64,000 bases of DNA from Lineus longissimus (taxonomy: Eukaryota; Nemertea; Pilidiophora; Heteronemertea; Lineidae), in the NCBI RefSeq assembly GCF_910592395.1, contig NC_088308.1, forward strand, positions 12,355,001-12,419,000. Reading direction: 5' to 3'. The notes under the pieces are model-generated. The model was not told where the DNA came from and did not search any database. It saw only the letters and a list, made by a program, of their open reading frames with translations. Positions 11,079-22,595 of this stretch are shown piece by piece (positions within the stretch are counted from its first letter, which is position 1; each line of letters starts with the position of its first letter). A program made the position numbers and the translations under genes.

Positions 11079-12240
11079 TTGAGATTTAATTTGCTCAAAT
11101 CTATATCACAATACTATATGGCGGCTCGTTAAAGTGCCATTTGGGGGTCGTGTTTCGTCTCGAAATTTTGCACGTTTGCAGGTGATATGGTATCCTGATG
11201 CAACGTTATTATATTTTCAGAAATTTACTTCAGCGGAGCGGTAATGAGGGATTTTTAATCGGACACTGTCAATTCTCCTTACCACTCACAGAAGCCAAGT
11301 CATTGCTGTTTAGTTATGCAGGGGCTTAATCAATCACCTGCACTCCCTGTGGGGTGACTAACATTACCTGTTGAACGGCTGGCTGTAAGGGGATGATTGG
11401 AACAGCCTGTACCTGTTGACCTGCTGAACCCAGGTTAATGTTATTTTCAATCCACGATTGCAGGTCACCTGATCTTCGAGATTTCGCGGGGAAAGAAATT
11501 GTAAACAAACGCATGTGTGCAGTTCAAATGTAAACAAAAACGTGTTTTTGGTTGCTGGACTTGGGTTTTCCCGCAGTAAGGAGCTGTGGTCAAATTGATG
11601 GTCTATTGTATATTGGTACTGTATTAGCCAGAGCTAGCCCTTGATTATGAAGGGATTTTCAAATTAAGGTTACCATGGTATGTTTATGTGCTCACCACAG
11701 CTTTCAAAACTTGATGTATCTGAAGAGGCACTCTGAACTTGGCATGGCCTTATCAAGGAGCCGCTGACGGCGCTGAACTTCTAGCTTGCCTGTTGACGAA
11801 GTGCCTTGCCCGAGATCATGCTACATGTAGGAGGAGCACACATTTTAAAGTTATAGTAGTGATAGTGCAATTGGTCCGAGCCATTTGGAGGCCGACATGT
11901 GAAGGCCTATCTGGTTTCTCCTTCTTCTCCATATAAAAAGGGGCATAATGCTGACTAAGGAACGAGGCATATTCACATTGTCTCATCATCTCTATGGGAC
12001 CAATTGATATACTTTTATATGCACGCATACATCACGCCACAGTGTCCGAGTCTGTGGACAAATGGTTGGTTTAATTTGTCTCTTCGATATTGCTCCTTTG
12101 ATATTGCATTAGATTTTCATTGCAATTCAATCTATTCAAGGTATGACCCATTTGAACCTGCCTGCGCCACGGGTACAATGCTAGTACACTTATATTTCAT
12201 CAACATTTTGATTTTCCTCGACTGCGTAAAGTGGCAGGAA
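11079..12240 (+). repeat. Family-B repeat copy B1
   Basis: A non-coding dispersed repeat, also present at 30867-31820 and 57715-58250. Shared phrases include 'GGACACTGTCAATTCTCC', 'CACCTGCACTCCCTGTGGGG', 'TCCACGATTGCAGGTCACC' and 'AGTTCAAATGTAAACAAAAA'. This copy lies directly after the 3' end of A1. In A3 and A4 the same sequence sits inside family A, so B may be either a variable internal module of a longer element or a separate insertion. Confidence 0.65.
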
Positions 12241-12294
12241 AATAATTTCGATTGAACGATGTAAAATGCGATCACGTTTTTTAGATGTGGTCGC

Positions 12295-12625
12295 ACAGTG
12301 CGCCTTGGTAAAGAGTGAACTTTGATCCCTGCTGGTCTGTGTGTGGATCCCAGTCCAATGAATTTGAGGGAGTGATGCCTAGGTATGGGGTGGTATTAAC
12401 CATTTTTTTAGAATTTGGTTTAGTTCGTACAGATAGTTCAAATGGTCTTGGTATGGGTAGATCATATTAATTATATAACATTTGCTTGCATTGAACTGCA
12501 TACCCCATTTCTTTGCCCAGATCGCAAGGTTTCTTAGGTCCTGTTCCAGAGTGCTGGTCCTCGATCAAATTTATGGCTCTGTACAGCAGGCAGTCGTCTG
12601 CAAATAGCCGTAACATGGAGGCAAC
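12295..12625 (-). pseudogene. Non-LTR RT fragment with FADD box
   Basis: On the minus strand the catalytic FADD motif is encoded at 12593-12604 (MLRLFADDCLLYRAI). After a one-base shift come 'LEQDLRNLAIWAKKWGMQFN' and the start of a 'YLG-I-T...LDWDPH' segment. This order (FADD, then W-A-x-x-W-x-M-x-F-N, then L-G) is that of CR1/L2/Jockey-type reverse transcriptases. Endonuclease and most of the palm are missing and the frame is broken, so it is dead. It could belong to the same family as the fragment at 835-1056. Confidence 0.65.
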
Positions 12626-13130
12626 TGCATCCGGAATATCTCATGACTTCTGCTAGCTAAGATCATGACATTTTTACTGTAGACACTGCTCATAAGACTA
12701 CATCACATAATACCCGGGTTTTTTATTTGACCTACATCGACCGTTATTATCGATTATTGTGCTATATGATGGTCTTATGGTGCCATTGTGTACTTTGGCA
12801 CTTTTGCTCATTAGCCAAAAAGGTCCCTTTATCTTACAAACTACTTTCACCTATATCTCATGAATGATGCGCGTAGTCCACTATAAAGCCAACTTTTCTA
12901 TCACGTTTTGTAAGAATGAAATTAGTACAGAAAAATCATGGTGCCTTGACTTGGATTCGAACCACAGTTCTTTGGATTTCCGCTATCATTTACTTTCATG
13001 TCACTTTCAGCGTTTGAGGGCTGAGGGGTTATGCTCGCTATTCGATGCTATTTTGGTGAAAATAGGTCAAGGTCATAGGTCCCATGTGGGTCGCATCAAA
13101 AACATTCACTGTGTAATCTTTTAGTGTATG
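12626..13130 (+). repeat. Family-C-like fragment
   Basis: Holds diverged family-C phrases ('GACTACATCACATAATACCC', 'TTATTTGACCTACATCG', 'GGTCAAGGTCATAGGTC'). No terminal hairpins. A GGATTCGAACC at 12954-12964 resembles a Pol III B box on the minus strand, but no tRNA fold is present. Confidence 0.45.
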
Positions 13131-14378
13131 TCATTTATTAATTAGATCAAGATTTTGTCGATATCTTGATATAGTATAAGAATATCCTGCAGAGGCATCA
13201 GAATATCCTGCATTACGGAGATTAATGATACGCGTTTTCCTGAAACACGACAAATGACCCAATCTGATTTAATAAATTAAGATGAGTGTGCAAAGAAATT
13301 ATATTCACTGAACTTTATATCAGAAGAAAACATGGTTACATAGAAACGGATAGCAAAAGCACGCTGTTGCTAACAGAAAATTCGCAGGGAAATTTTTCAA
13401 AGCGTAAGATTTCGAAAGTTTCGAAAATTCGTGGCGCTTTTTCGCACAAGAATTATTGCACTTTATAGGATCGTTCGGAAATAATTCGCCTACGAAATCA
13501 ATGGTATTTCGCACACGAATAGTTAAAAAATAAGCTACAAAATTTTCGAGAAATTAGCACGGAATCCCTATGAATTTCTCACGAATTTCGCAAAAGAATT
13601 GGGAAGTTGCGAATGGTCGGTACTGTAGACCGTACGATGATAGAGGTGATTAAAGATACTGCGTGCATACCTTGCGCAATTAGCACATATCTTTATTACA
13701 CCTTACAAACACACCTCTTGAACAACTTTTGCCTATTTTTTTAATTATTGACCATCGCGTGTGCTATAGGCTTAATTACTTGACAATGTTAATAATGAAA
13801 CTGAGTTTATAATACAGGTGACATGTAAGGTGACAGCCCCCATACACTAGATATTTATGTCAAAATAGAGTTTTTGATTTGCTTGAAAGAAAAAATGTTC
13901 ACTCTCGAAAATATTCTGCCGCAAATATGTCCATCGTTAGGCATTTGCGAAAAATTTTATGCCACGAAAATTTTACGTTCGGCATTATCACATTTTGTTG
14001 ATCAGTGTTGTTAATCCCCTCTGTTTGCAGACAAAACAAATTTCATAAATGAAACTATTTGGGGTTGGGGGTGTTTTGTAGTGTCGGGCGGGGACAATCA
14101 ACCATTAACTTATTTTTGTCTGGCCTTATACAAAACATTTACTGTAAAAAGTTCACAGTGAGTTTCACAGTTCACAGTGAGTTCTACGTGTTATTATTGC
14201 TGTCTTTACCAATAATTTTAACCACATTTAACCACATCTTTTAACCACATACTAGACTTAAGTTATACTTAAGATTGTTCCTGTTTACTGGTGTGTATTG
14301 CCTAATCTTTAAATATATAATTGGCCACTTTCAACGGATTTGTGTTAAACTTCTTTTTTTTTTGAAAATAAATTTCAG
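13131..14378. other. AT-rich intron, no recognised feature
   Basis: About 1.25 kb upstream of exon A with no convincing exon, RNA gene or known repeat. A stretch at 13380-13620 repeats 'TTCGCA/TGCGAA'-type words and is likely a decayed element. Confidence 0.4.
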
Positions 14379-14506
14379 GCGAACCAGGTATTCCACATTA
14401 AACACTCTCCTCTAGAGAAGCCATCAAATGATACCTCCGGCTCTGCATCATTGAAGTTTACTGGTGGTAATTTCCTCCGTCGGATTTCCATTTCTGTTAC
14501 TGCCAG
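14379..14506 (+). CDS. Host gene exon A, arrestin-like fold
   Basis: A 128 nt exon. The acceptor is a T-rich tract ending AATTTCAG and the donor is AG|GTAGGT. The frame is open from the first base (ANQVFHIKHSPLEKPSNDTS...FLRRISISVTA) and ends in phase 2. Joined to exon B it reads 'RRISISVTAR' then 'LNKPEYSTNETIGLILKF', the linker and first strands of an arrestin C-domain (x-K-x-x-Y-x-x-x-E-x-I). No upstream partner exon was found; it should end in phase 0. The intron that follows is 25.3 kb and holds a Helitron and family-A copies. I do not recognise the specific gene. Confidence 0.75.
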
Positions 14507-14594
14507 GTAGGTGAAAGCTCAATTTGTAAAAATTTGTATTTTTTGAGTATCGATTAGTTTTTAGCTCAGCTGACAAAATCAGCGAAGCTGGTAA

Positions 14595-15684
14595 TCTTAT
14601 TATAATTGACGGACTCCATTTTGAATGTTCGGTACCAACTGTAGTTGATCAATAGTGAACATGCCTAATAGTGTAGCTACGCGTACATAATTTAGGTGAA
14701 CAAACCTTTGTCCCCTCGAATCTTCTAAACTACGCATTGCCGGGAGACATCAGCGCTGGAGAGCGTTGCTTTACTATCTGGTGTGTGTTATTGTTATTGT
14801 TTCAGCCTCGGAAGTGTGCTGGTTTCTCAGAAATTTGTAAAAGAAATTTGCAAAAGAAATTTGCAAAATTGTCGGAGACAACCCATTTTGTGACCCGGGT
14901 ACTTAAAACCCGTTCGAGTGAAGTCTGGCCATCAGAACCCGTTCGAGTGAAGTCATCGGTGACTTGAAACTTCAGGTTCTACTAACTCAGGTTTAACTCG
15001 CGTCAGTTACCCGTTTATGCCGCCATACTTTCAGAGAGGAGCAACAATTTTTCCACAGCGTATTTTTATCCCGATTTGAGAGCTTTTGTGGTCGAAAAAG
15101 TAAGTAATATGGTCACCAGTCTCTTGCCAAAACCATATTGATTCCATGTGGCTTTCTCAGCACCGATTGTCTTCGCCAGCATTGTTTTGAACACACAAAA
15201 TGAGTCCGGAAAGATTGATCGTGGAATGCGTTGTGCACACCAGTGCACATTATATTGTCATCTTGCATGTTTTTTAATCTTGAAATAAAGCTTCAAAAGC
15301 ATAACGTGTACATGTATTTCTGACTCCAAATTAAAATACCACATATGTTTGTATTTGCCTGTAAGTATATTGTACATCAATATAAGGATGGTGGAGATAT
15401 TACTAGATACATTGAGGATGTTTTCTCCGTTACACGTGGGGTTCAGAGCAGCATGCTGGCGAAAAGTTCGTACATCCGGGTATTTCCAATATGGCGGCGC
15501 CCATAATCAATCATCAACAAACATGACAATCGTTCTTTAAATCGTATTTTAGCTACTTCATATAGGGACAATACACTAGCCACCTATCAAATTTGTTTTT
15601 TTTCGTATTCATGTCTCCTCTAGCCTACTTACTTACATGCCCATTTCTTTCTATCTTTCATTTAACACTTGCTCTTTTTTCCAG
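14595..15684 (+). other. Helitron 5' leader region
   Basis: Non-coding. It contains near-identical short direct repeats (AGAAATTTGCAAAAG three times near 14829-14865, and AACCCGTTCGAGTGAAGTC twice near 14908-14955) and a CCAATATGGCGGCGCCC motif at about 15487-15503 that resembles a YY1-type ATGGCGGC promoter element. A promoter here is inference; no TATA box was identified. Confidence 0.4.
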
Positions 15685-16147
15685 CAACGCCGAGGTTAAC
15701 ACTGCCACAGTACATGAACGAGTTCCAACTTCCATAAGGCTTCTATTCTGGTATGTTCCCTTCCCTTTCCATTCATGCTATGCATTGATTATTTCCTAGG
15801 TGAGCCATATAATAGTATATCAAACAATGATCTGAAGTATGCTTATGTGCTCGGTACTCATCATGTCGCATTGCCCTACCTTCCCATTCGCTTTTATTTT
15901 TATTCTAACAGTCCCCATTCATTTTTCCAGCAACGCCGAGACCAACAAACTTGATCTTCATATGAGTACGCCCTACAAGCTTACAAAAGCCTTCTATCCT
16001 GGTATGTTAACACGGTACAGTTCATGCTTTCCACTCACCATTCCCTGCCACTTACTGCGAGCTGTCCTAAACCATCCTTTTTCTCATTCCTAATCTCTAC
16101 TGTTCTATTTTGCAGAACCATCTAAAAAAACAGTTGTTCATCGCTAA
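15685..16147 (+). CDS. Three-exon leader ORF with a repeated NAE exon
   Basis: Three exon-like segments have good splice signals: 15685-15750 (TTTTTTCCAG| ... CTG|GTATGT), 15931-16001 (ATTTTTCCAG| ... CCTG|GTATGT) and 16116-16221 (TTTTGCAG| ... CGCAG|GTACGT). Exons 1 and 2 both begin CAACGCCGAG, are 246 bp apart and look like a tandem exon duplication. One frame stays open across both junctions: 'NAEVNTATVHERVPTSIRLL', then 'CNAETNKLDLHMSTPYK', then 'PEPSKKTVVHR' and TAA at 16145-16147. Exon 3 continues non-coding and holds a 20 bp direct repeat (TCGCTAACCTGACTCCTTGC). The start codon was not found. It could be a captured host gene fragment or a Helitron 5' leader. Confidence 0.5.
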
Positions 16148-16346
16148 CCTGACTCCTTGCTTCGTCGCTAACCTGACTCCTTGCCACCCGACCAGTGTTT
16201 CTGCTATAAGTATTACCGCAGGTACGTCTTTAACACGTCTGTTTATTATCACTACCATACACTAAATAGCTCACACATGTTCTTGATTCCTGACAAAAGG
16301 ATGTGAGCCACCTACAGCCTATCAAAAAGAACAACACCAGTCCATA

Positions 16347-17186
16347 ATGACACAATCCTTTTCAGTCATGCCATACGATGTGCCTCCCCACAATGTAGAG
16401 ATGTCTATCATCTCGCAACTAAGATCCCTCCTACACAACATGCTGCGTGAGGCTGCCTATGCTGAGGTTAATGCTCAGGAAAATCACCCTTGCACAGCAA
16501 CTGCTGTTGCAAATTTCAACCGAATGGCCAATGAAGGCTTGCAGCTCCTAGCCAAAAAGATAACACAGCTCCTTACTTCTACAAAGAACTTTGACAAGGA
16601 GCAGTAACGTCGCGCTCTAACACTGTTAGGCAGCCTAAGACAGTACTTGGTCTCCGACCTGAGCCTGGTGGGCGTGTACCTAGACACTCAAGAGAACGCG
16701 CCACCACAAACTCCAGAGGCGGTGCAGTTGCTGAGGTTCCTGCGCCATAATATTGATGGCCGAGTATCTTACATCATGAAGATACTCATAACAGCCAAGG
16801 CCAACCTCAGCAACTGGCATCTGCAACGGAAAGATAGCCACCAACGCCAGACATCCACGCCAAAGAAGACAAGTCAGGAACCCCAACCATCAACGTCTAC
16901 TCAGGGCCCCCCTCAGTTCCCAGTCGTCATGTTCGACGAAGTCTCTGATGCGGCTCTGTCCGATATTAGTTTGGATCTACAACATACTGCTGACAGCCCT
17001 GCCCCCGTTGATGTACCAGTTGCTGGCAACCCTGCCCCTGTTGATGGACCAGTTGCTGTTAACCCAGCCCCAGTTGCGGACGATTCTGCTGAAGTTGATG
17101 ACAACAACAACAACCACAAACACAACGATCTGGAACTGTCTGCTGAAGAAGCTTTAGCCCTCCTAGAAGACCACAACGATAAATAA
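16347..17186 (+). pseudogene. Helitron accessory ORF1, one stop codon
   Basis: The ATG at 16347 opens a frame of 279 codons interrupted only by TAA at 16605-16607; the frame resumes at once ('RRALTLLGSLRQYLVSDLSL'). The N-terminal two thirds is predicted helical (SIISQLRSLLHNMLREAAYA, 'RMANEGLQLLAKKITQLL'). The C-terminal third is low complexity, with three tandem PAPVD-VPVAGN-type repeats at about 16999-17075 and an acidic, Asn/His-rich tail (DDNNNNHKHND, then 'LSAEEALALLEDHNDK'). It precedes Rep-helicase on the same strand with a 199 bp gap. I recognise no domain; a DNA- or protein-binding helper role is only a guess. The stop probably arose from a glutamine codon. Confidence 0.6.
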
Positions 17187-17385
17187 CTTTCCTTTCCTAC
17201 AAACACAGTCAATGTTCTCAGTGAGTGACATTTGTCAACGCATTACAGGCTTTAAAAACCACTCGCAAATAACAGCGTCTCCACGGTATAACATGTGTTC
17301 TTGCAATCAACACACCTTGCACCATCAAACAGTTCATTATTGAAAACTTCTCTCTTTACAGTAATGTACAGTTACTTCCCCTACA

Positions 17386-20300
17386 ATGCCAAAGGCAAAA
17401 CAGAAATCTGCTCTTGGTCGCTCCAGTCGACATACCCTCAGAAGAAAAGAAGCAAGAGGTCACAATGACACTACAACCAGTCTCATCTAGAACGCGGTTG
17501 CAAGCAGCTGTCGAAATCTCACTACCTCATCCTCCACCTTTGAATCATCCGGAACCGTCTACCGAGACTGCAGGACCAAGCAGAATCCAACACGAACGGA
17601 CCCACAAAGCTGAAGTAAACAACATGCCATTCAGGGAACTAGACGTCTCACCAACTTTGGTGACCCATTCTTGCGGTTCATTTAAGGAGAACATTTGCGA
17701 ATTCTGTTCTGCCTATATTTGGTTGTCAGAACAAAAATCCCTGTGCTGCCAAAATGGCAAGGTAAAGTTAACTCCCCCGCCCCCTCCCCCACCTGAGGTT
17801 CACCCATATTACCTGCAAAATGACCACTTCCTCTCCAACATTCGTTCTTATAATAATGCATTGACGCTGGCATCTACGGGTTGCACGGAAATAAGGGCCC
17901 CAGGGTTTAGTCCCACAGTTAAAATTCAAGGTAAAATTTACCATCGGATTGGCTCCCTCTTACCTGACCCCTCTGCTCCCCCCAAATACGCCCAAATTTT
18001 CTTCTATGACTCTGACTCTGAATTACAGACTCGCTTGCAGCAAACAGACATATTGAAACAAATCATCGTACTGAACTTGCAAAACTGTCTACATAATGTC
18101 AACTCCTACATTGCATCATTCAAAGCTGCCATTGAAATCACCCGCCACACTGACATACAGATCCTTCTACATGCCGACAAAAAACATCAACCAAGCACTG
18201 AACACTGCCGCCGCTACAACTTGCCACAAACTTCCGAAGTATCAGCCCTAATCCCAGGAGAAATTGGGGAACACTTGGACATTATCCTTCATTGCCGGAA
18301 CGGTCCGTTGAAACGCATTAATACCTTACATCGCTCATATGATCCACTTCACTACATTCTACTCTTTCCTCACGGCACAGATGGCTGGCAGCTCACCCTC
18401 ACCAAAACAGATAATAGGACCCTAACTGCCTTGGATTTTTACAGCTTTAACCTACAGATTCGCCACAACAACTTCAACATCATCATGCGCTGTCGACGAC
18501 TTATGCAACAGTACGCTGTTGACCAATGGGCAAAAATAGACCTATCACGTTTACAGTGGGTGAAGCAAAACCAGCGATCAATCAGGGCGGAAAAATATAC
18601 AGGTCTCTTCGACGCTGTCCACTCCGGCGACACCGTCAACCCAGGACGAAAGATCATCTTGCCACCAACAATCTATGGGAGCCCAAGATTTTACTCGGAG
18701 GCATTTCAAGATGCGATGGCCATCGTCCGTAAGTTGGGAAAGCCTGACTACTTCATCACCTTCACCACCAATCCAAAATGGCCTGAAATACAGGAGGCAC
18801 TACACCCAGGAGAATCGCCACAGGACCGTCCAGACCTAGCAGCCAGGGTGTTCAAGCTGAAGTTGGATTCCCTCATCAGTGATATTACGAAACAACAGGT
18901 CCTCGGCAAAGTCAGTGCGTACACCATTACCATTGAATGGCAGAAGCGAGGCCTCACACACGCCCACATCTTGCTGATATTGACAGATGGCTCCAAACCG
19001 CGAACACCAGAGCTAATCGATCAAGTTGTTTCTGCAGAACTCCCAGACAAGGCAACAAAGCCCCAGCTCCACCAAATAATCTCCTCCAACAACATCCATG
19101 GACCCTGTGGCAGCATCAACCTTAACAGTCCATGTATGGATGGGACTGGTGTTGAGAGGAAGTGTACGAAGAACTTTCCCAAACCGTTCTCACTCCACAC
19201 AATTGTCACTGAAGATAACTACCCCACTTATCGCCGTCGCTCGCCACAACAGGGAGGTCACACTCATAAAATGACAGTTTGCCGCAACGACCTCCTCTGT
19301 GACAACTCCTTTATCGTACCCTACAACCCGCTCCTATCACTTCGATATTCAGCGCACATCAACATCGAAGTTGTTCACTCAGTCCAAGCAGTAAAATACT
19401 TACACAAGTACATCACAAAAGGCCAAGACCGCATCATCTTCTCCCTGACAGCTGATGGGACACAAGTAGCAGTACTAGATGAAGTCGAAAACTACCTTAA
19501 CGCACGATACATCTCAGCCAGTGAAGCCCTATGGAAAATATACAGTTTCCCAATTCACCACAAGTACCCTCCAGTAGAGAAACTTCCATGCCATCTACCT
19601 GACCAGCAAACAGTCGTCTTTGAAGCCGAGGAGGCTGCTGCAACAGTTGACAAAGGCCCCCCCACTACAAAACTCATCGCATTCTTCACTACCAACACCA
19701 CAGACATAGATGCACGCAGTATCTTATACCCGGACTTCCCACGCTACTTCACATGGAATGGCAGCAAAAAGCAATGGCAGCGTCGCAAACGAGGCACCAA
19801 ACTCACCAATACCCAACACTTCTAGACAGACAATGTTGGCCGCATACCAACAATCTCCCTCAGCCCACATCAATCAGAACTATACCACCTTCGAACACTG
19901 CTTCACCACAAGGCGGGTGCACAAACATATGAAGAAATGCGTACAGTCAATAGTGTGGAATGCGGAACATTCCAAGAAGCCTGCCTTCAACTTGGACTGA
20001 TCACCGATGACAAGGAAATACATCGCGCAATGACAGAGGCCTGCACCATTCGATTTGGGGACCAACTCAGAAACTTCTTCTCCACACTGCTGATGTATTG
20101 TCGCCCGGCAGACTCCAATCAATTTTGGACCACCTGGAAAGAAGAATTGTGCCGAGACTACATGTATCGAGACAAAGCCACAACACTATCCAACTACAAT
20201 GAAAATGAGGCCCTCCAACACATACAAAACATCCTACAAAGAGAGAATTTAGACCTAGCTACCGACTTCCACCTACCAATCCCAGACGCCACCATCATCA

Positions 20301-21799
20301 ACACAACAAGCACCAGAAGAATAATAGCAGAAGAAACCTTTGACACTACACTCCTACAAGAATCTGCCCCCCAGCTCATCAACACCCTCAACCCAGAACA
20401 AAGACAGGTCTTTGAGTTGATCATGAGTGCAGTGAACGATAACGCCAGGAAGATATTTTGTTTGAATGCAAGTGGCGGCATAGGCAAAACATACCTCATC
20501 AATGTCCTACTCACCACCATACGTGCAGAAGGAAACGTAGCTCTTGCAACAGCCTTATCAGGCATTGCAGCAACGCTCCTCAACAACGGTCGCACCCTCC
20601 ATTCCCGCTGTAAAATCCCTATCAATCTCACTGAACACTCCACCTGCAACATCTCAAACAAAGATGCCACAGCTGACCTCCTCCGTCTGGCCAAAATACT
20701 CATCATCGATGAAGTTTCAATGGGACACAAACACATCTTCGAATGCCTGGACCGCTCCTTACAAGATATCCGAGACAGTGAACACCTCTTTGGCGGCCTC
20801 ATTGTACTCTTTGCTGGAGACTGGAGACAGATATTGCCTGTAGTACCCCACGGCAGCCGACCGCAGATAGTAGAGGCTACACTCAAGAAATCATACCTGT
20901 GGTCCAGCATTCAAACACTCCAACTCACCTGCAATATGCGAACAAACACACAAGACACCACAAACTTCCCACAATATCTCACAAACATTGGCAATGGTAC
21001 TAAAACACCCTATCCAGACATTGGCCCACACACCATCAAGGTCCCCGAACACTTCACACAGAACATCACATCTCTCACAGATCTATGCAACTTCGTCTTC
21101 ACCAACTTACCACAGAACTTCACCCAAGCAGAATGGTTGTCTTCAAGGGCAATTATTGCTCCAACAAATAAGGCTGTGCAAGAAATCAACACCTTCGTCA
21201 TAGACAGATTTCCAGGTACATCAGTGGAATACAAGAGCTGTGACACCATCCTTGAAAACGAACATCAATACCCATTGGAATTCATCAACCGCTTGAATCC
21301 TGCTGGCCTCCCACCGCACAGACTCATCTTGAAAATGAACTGCTGCATCATGCTCCTGCGCAATTTCGATCCACTCAACGGACATTGTAATGGCACACGC
21401 TACACCATAACAGGCCTTCATCAACACATCATTGAAGCTGTCATTGCAACAGGACCCCACGCTGGAAAGAGACTATTCATCCCAAGAATACCAATGGCAC
21501 CCAGCAACAACACATTCCCCTTCCAAATGCAACGCCGTCAGTTTCCAATTCGCCATAACTGCCAACAAATCTCAGGGCCAGACCCTCCAACAAGTGGACA
21601 TCTACCTCCCAACACCCATGTTCACCTTATGGCCAATTCTACACAGACAATGTTGTCTACAAGGAAATATTGTAATACAACCCACCTTGCTTCACTATGC
21701 GAGTTTGTTGCAAGCAAGTCTGCAATTCAGAGTCAACCATACAAGACAACCCAACTTCAACGACAACCCTCTTGGCCTCTGAATAAAACCAATCAATAA
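17386..21799 (+). pseudogene. Helitron Rep-helicase (HUH Rep plus PIF1-like helicase)
   Basis: The probable true start is the ATG at 17386 (MPKAKQKSALGRSSRHTLRR), which needs a frameshift near 17470-17510 to enter the main frame, open from 17414. A Helitron-like N domain precedes the HUH Rep: 'FITFTTNPKWPEI', then 'IEWQKRGLTHAHILL' with the His-x-His pair, then 'YLHKYITKG' with the catalytic Tyr. TAG at 19823-19825 interrupts, and the same frame continues ('VGRIPTISLSPHQSELYHL') to the helicase: Walker A 'NASGGIGKTYL', Walker B 'ILIIDEVSM', motif III 'AGDWRQILPVV'. Near 21553-21560 a small deletion shifts the frame; 'ITANKSQGQTLQQV' follows in the new frame and motif VI is degraded. Length is about 1,470 codons, normal for Helitrons. 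Confidence 0.93.
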
Positions 21800-22084
21800 C
21801 TATAATGACTTTTAAGCACTTATCAAAATCTCATGTGCAAGAACAGTACCATACTACCCACTTTTTCAACATCGATTTTTATAGCTTGGCACCTTATTCC
21901 ATAGCATCCGCATTTTCCTATCCTGCAACTCAAGCTATCCATCTTATAATGTATACTATAAACAGCCCAGGTTCCCACTGCCAAAGGTTCTTAAAGCCAA
22001 CTTTGTATACAATAAACAACCTAGGTTACTACGTACAACTGGGGGCACTGTATACACACATCAACCCATCTTGCCACATCTGAC

Positions 22085-22595
22085 TCCAAGGTTACTACAT
22101 CTGACTCTGTATAAGACCAGATACCAAACACAAGCTCTGTAGACTGCAAACATATTGTTTACTTTACTACTAATACTACCAGTGCTGTCTTTCTATATTT
22201 TACGACTCAGGTTATTATAGCACTCAGGTTACGGTTTTACTGCTTACTCTGTATATATTTAAAACCAAGGTTACTACTGAACCTCTGTAAACACACAGCA
22301 ACCCAGGTTACTACATCTGACTCTGTATAAGACCTGATACCAAACACAAGCACTGTAGACATATTGTTTACTACACTACTAATACTGCCAGTGCTGTCTT
22401 TGTATATTTTACAACTCGGGTTATTATAGCACTGAGGTTGCGGTTTTACTGCCGACTCTGTATATATTTAAAACCAAGGTTACTACTGAACCTCTGTAAA
22501 AACACAGTAACCCAGGTTACCACATCTGACTCTGTATAAAACCTGATACCAAACACAAGCACTGTAGACATATTGTTTACTACACTACTAATACT
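22085..22595 (+). repeat. Helitron minisatellite, first block (~210 bp unit)
   Basis: Tandem units marked by GACTCTGTATAAGACC at about 22101, 22319 and 22528, i.e. every 209-218 bp. Other unit phrases are 'CTACTAATACTGCCAGTGCTG', 'TTTTACAACTCGGGTTATTA' and AAAACCAAGGTTACTACTG. The array is interrupted by E1 at 22596 and resumes at 25008. Confidence 0.9.

Noticed and set aside
12940-12975. Possible tRNA gene or tRNA-derived SINE (GGTTCGAATCC on the minus strand)
   Set aside because: Only the B-box-like T-loop matches; the T-stem does not pair fully and no A box or cloverleaf is present upstream.
12864-13124. 86-codon ORF in a family-C fragment
   Set aside because: Covers known repeat phrases; no coding signature.
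14017-14060. Possible upstream exon of the host gene after CTCTGTTTGCAG
   Set aside because: Stops appear within a few codons and no donor site follows in a suitable place.
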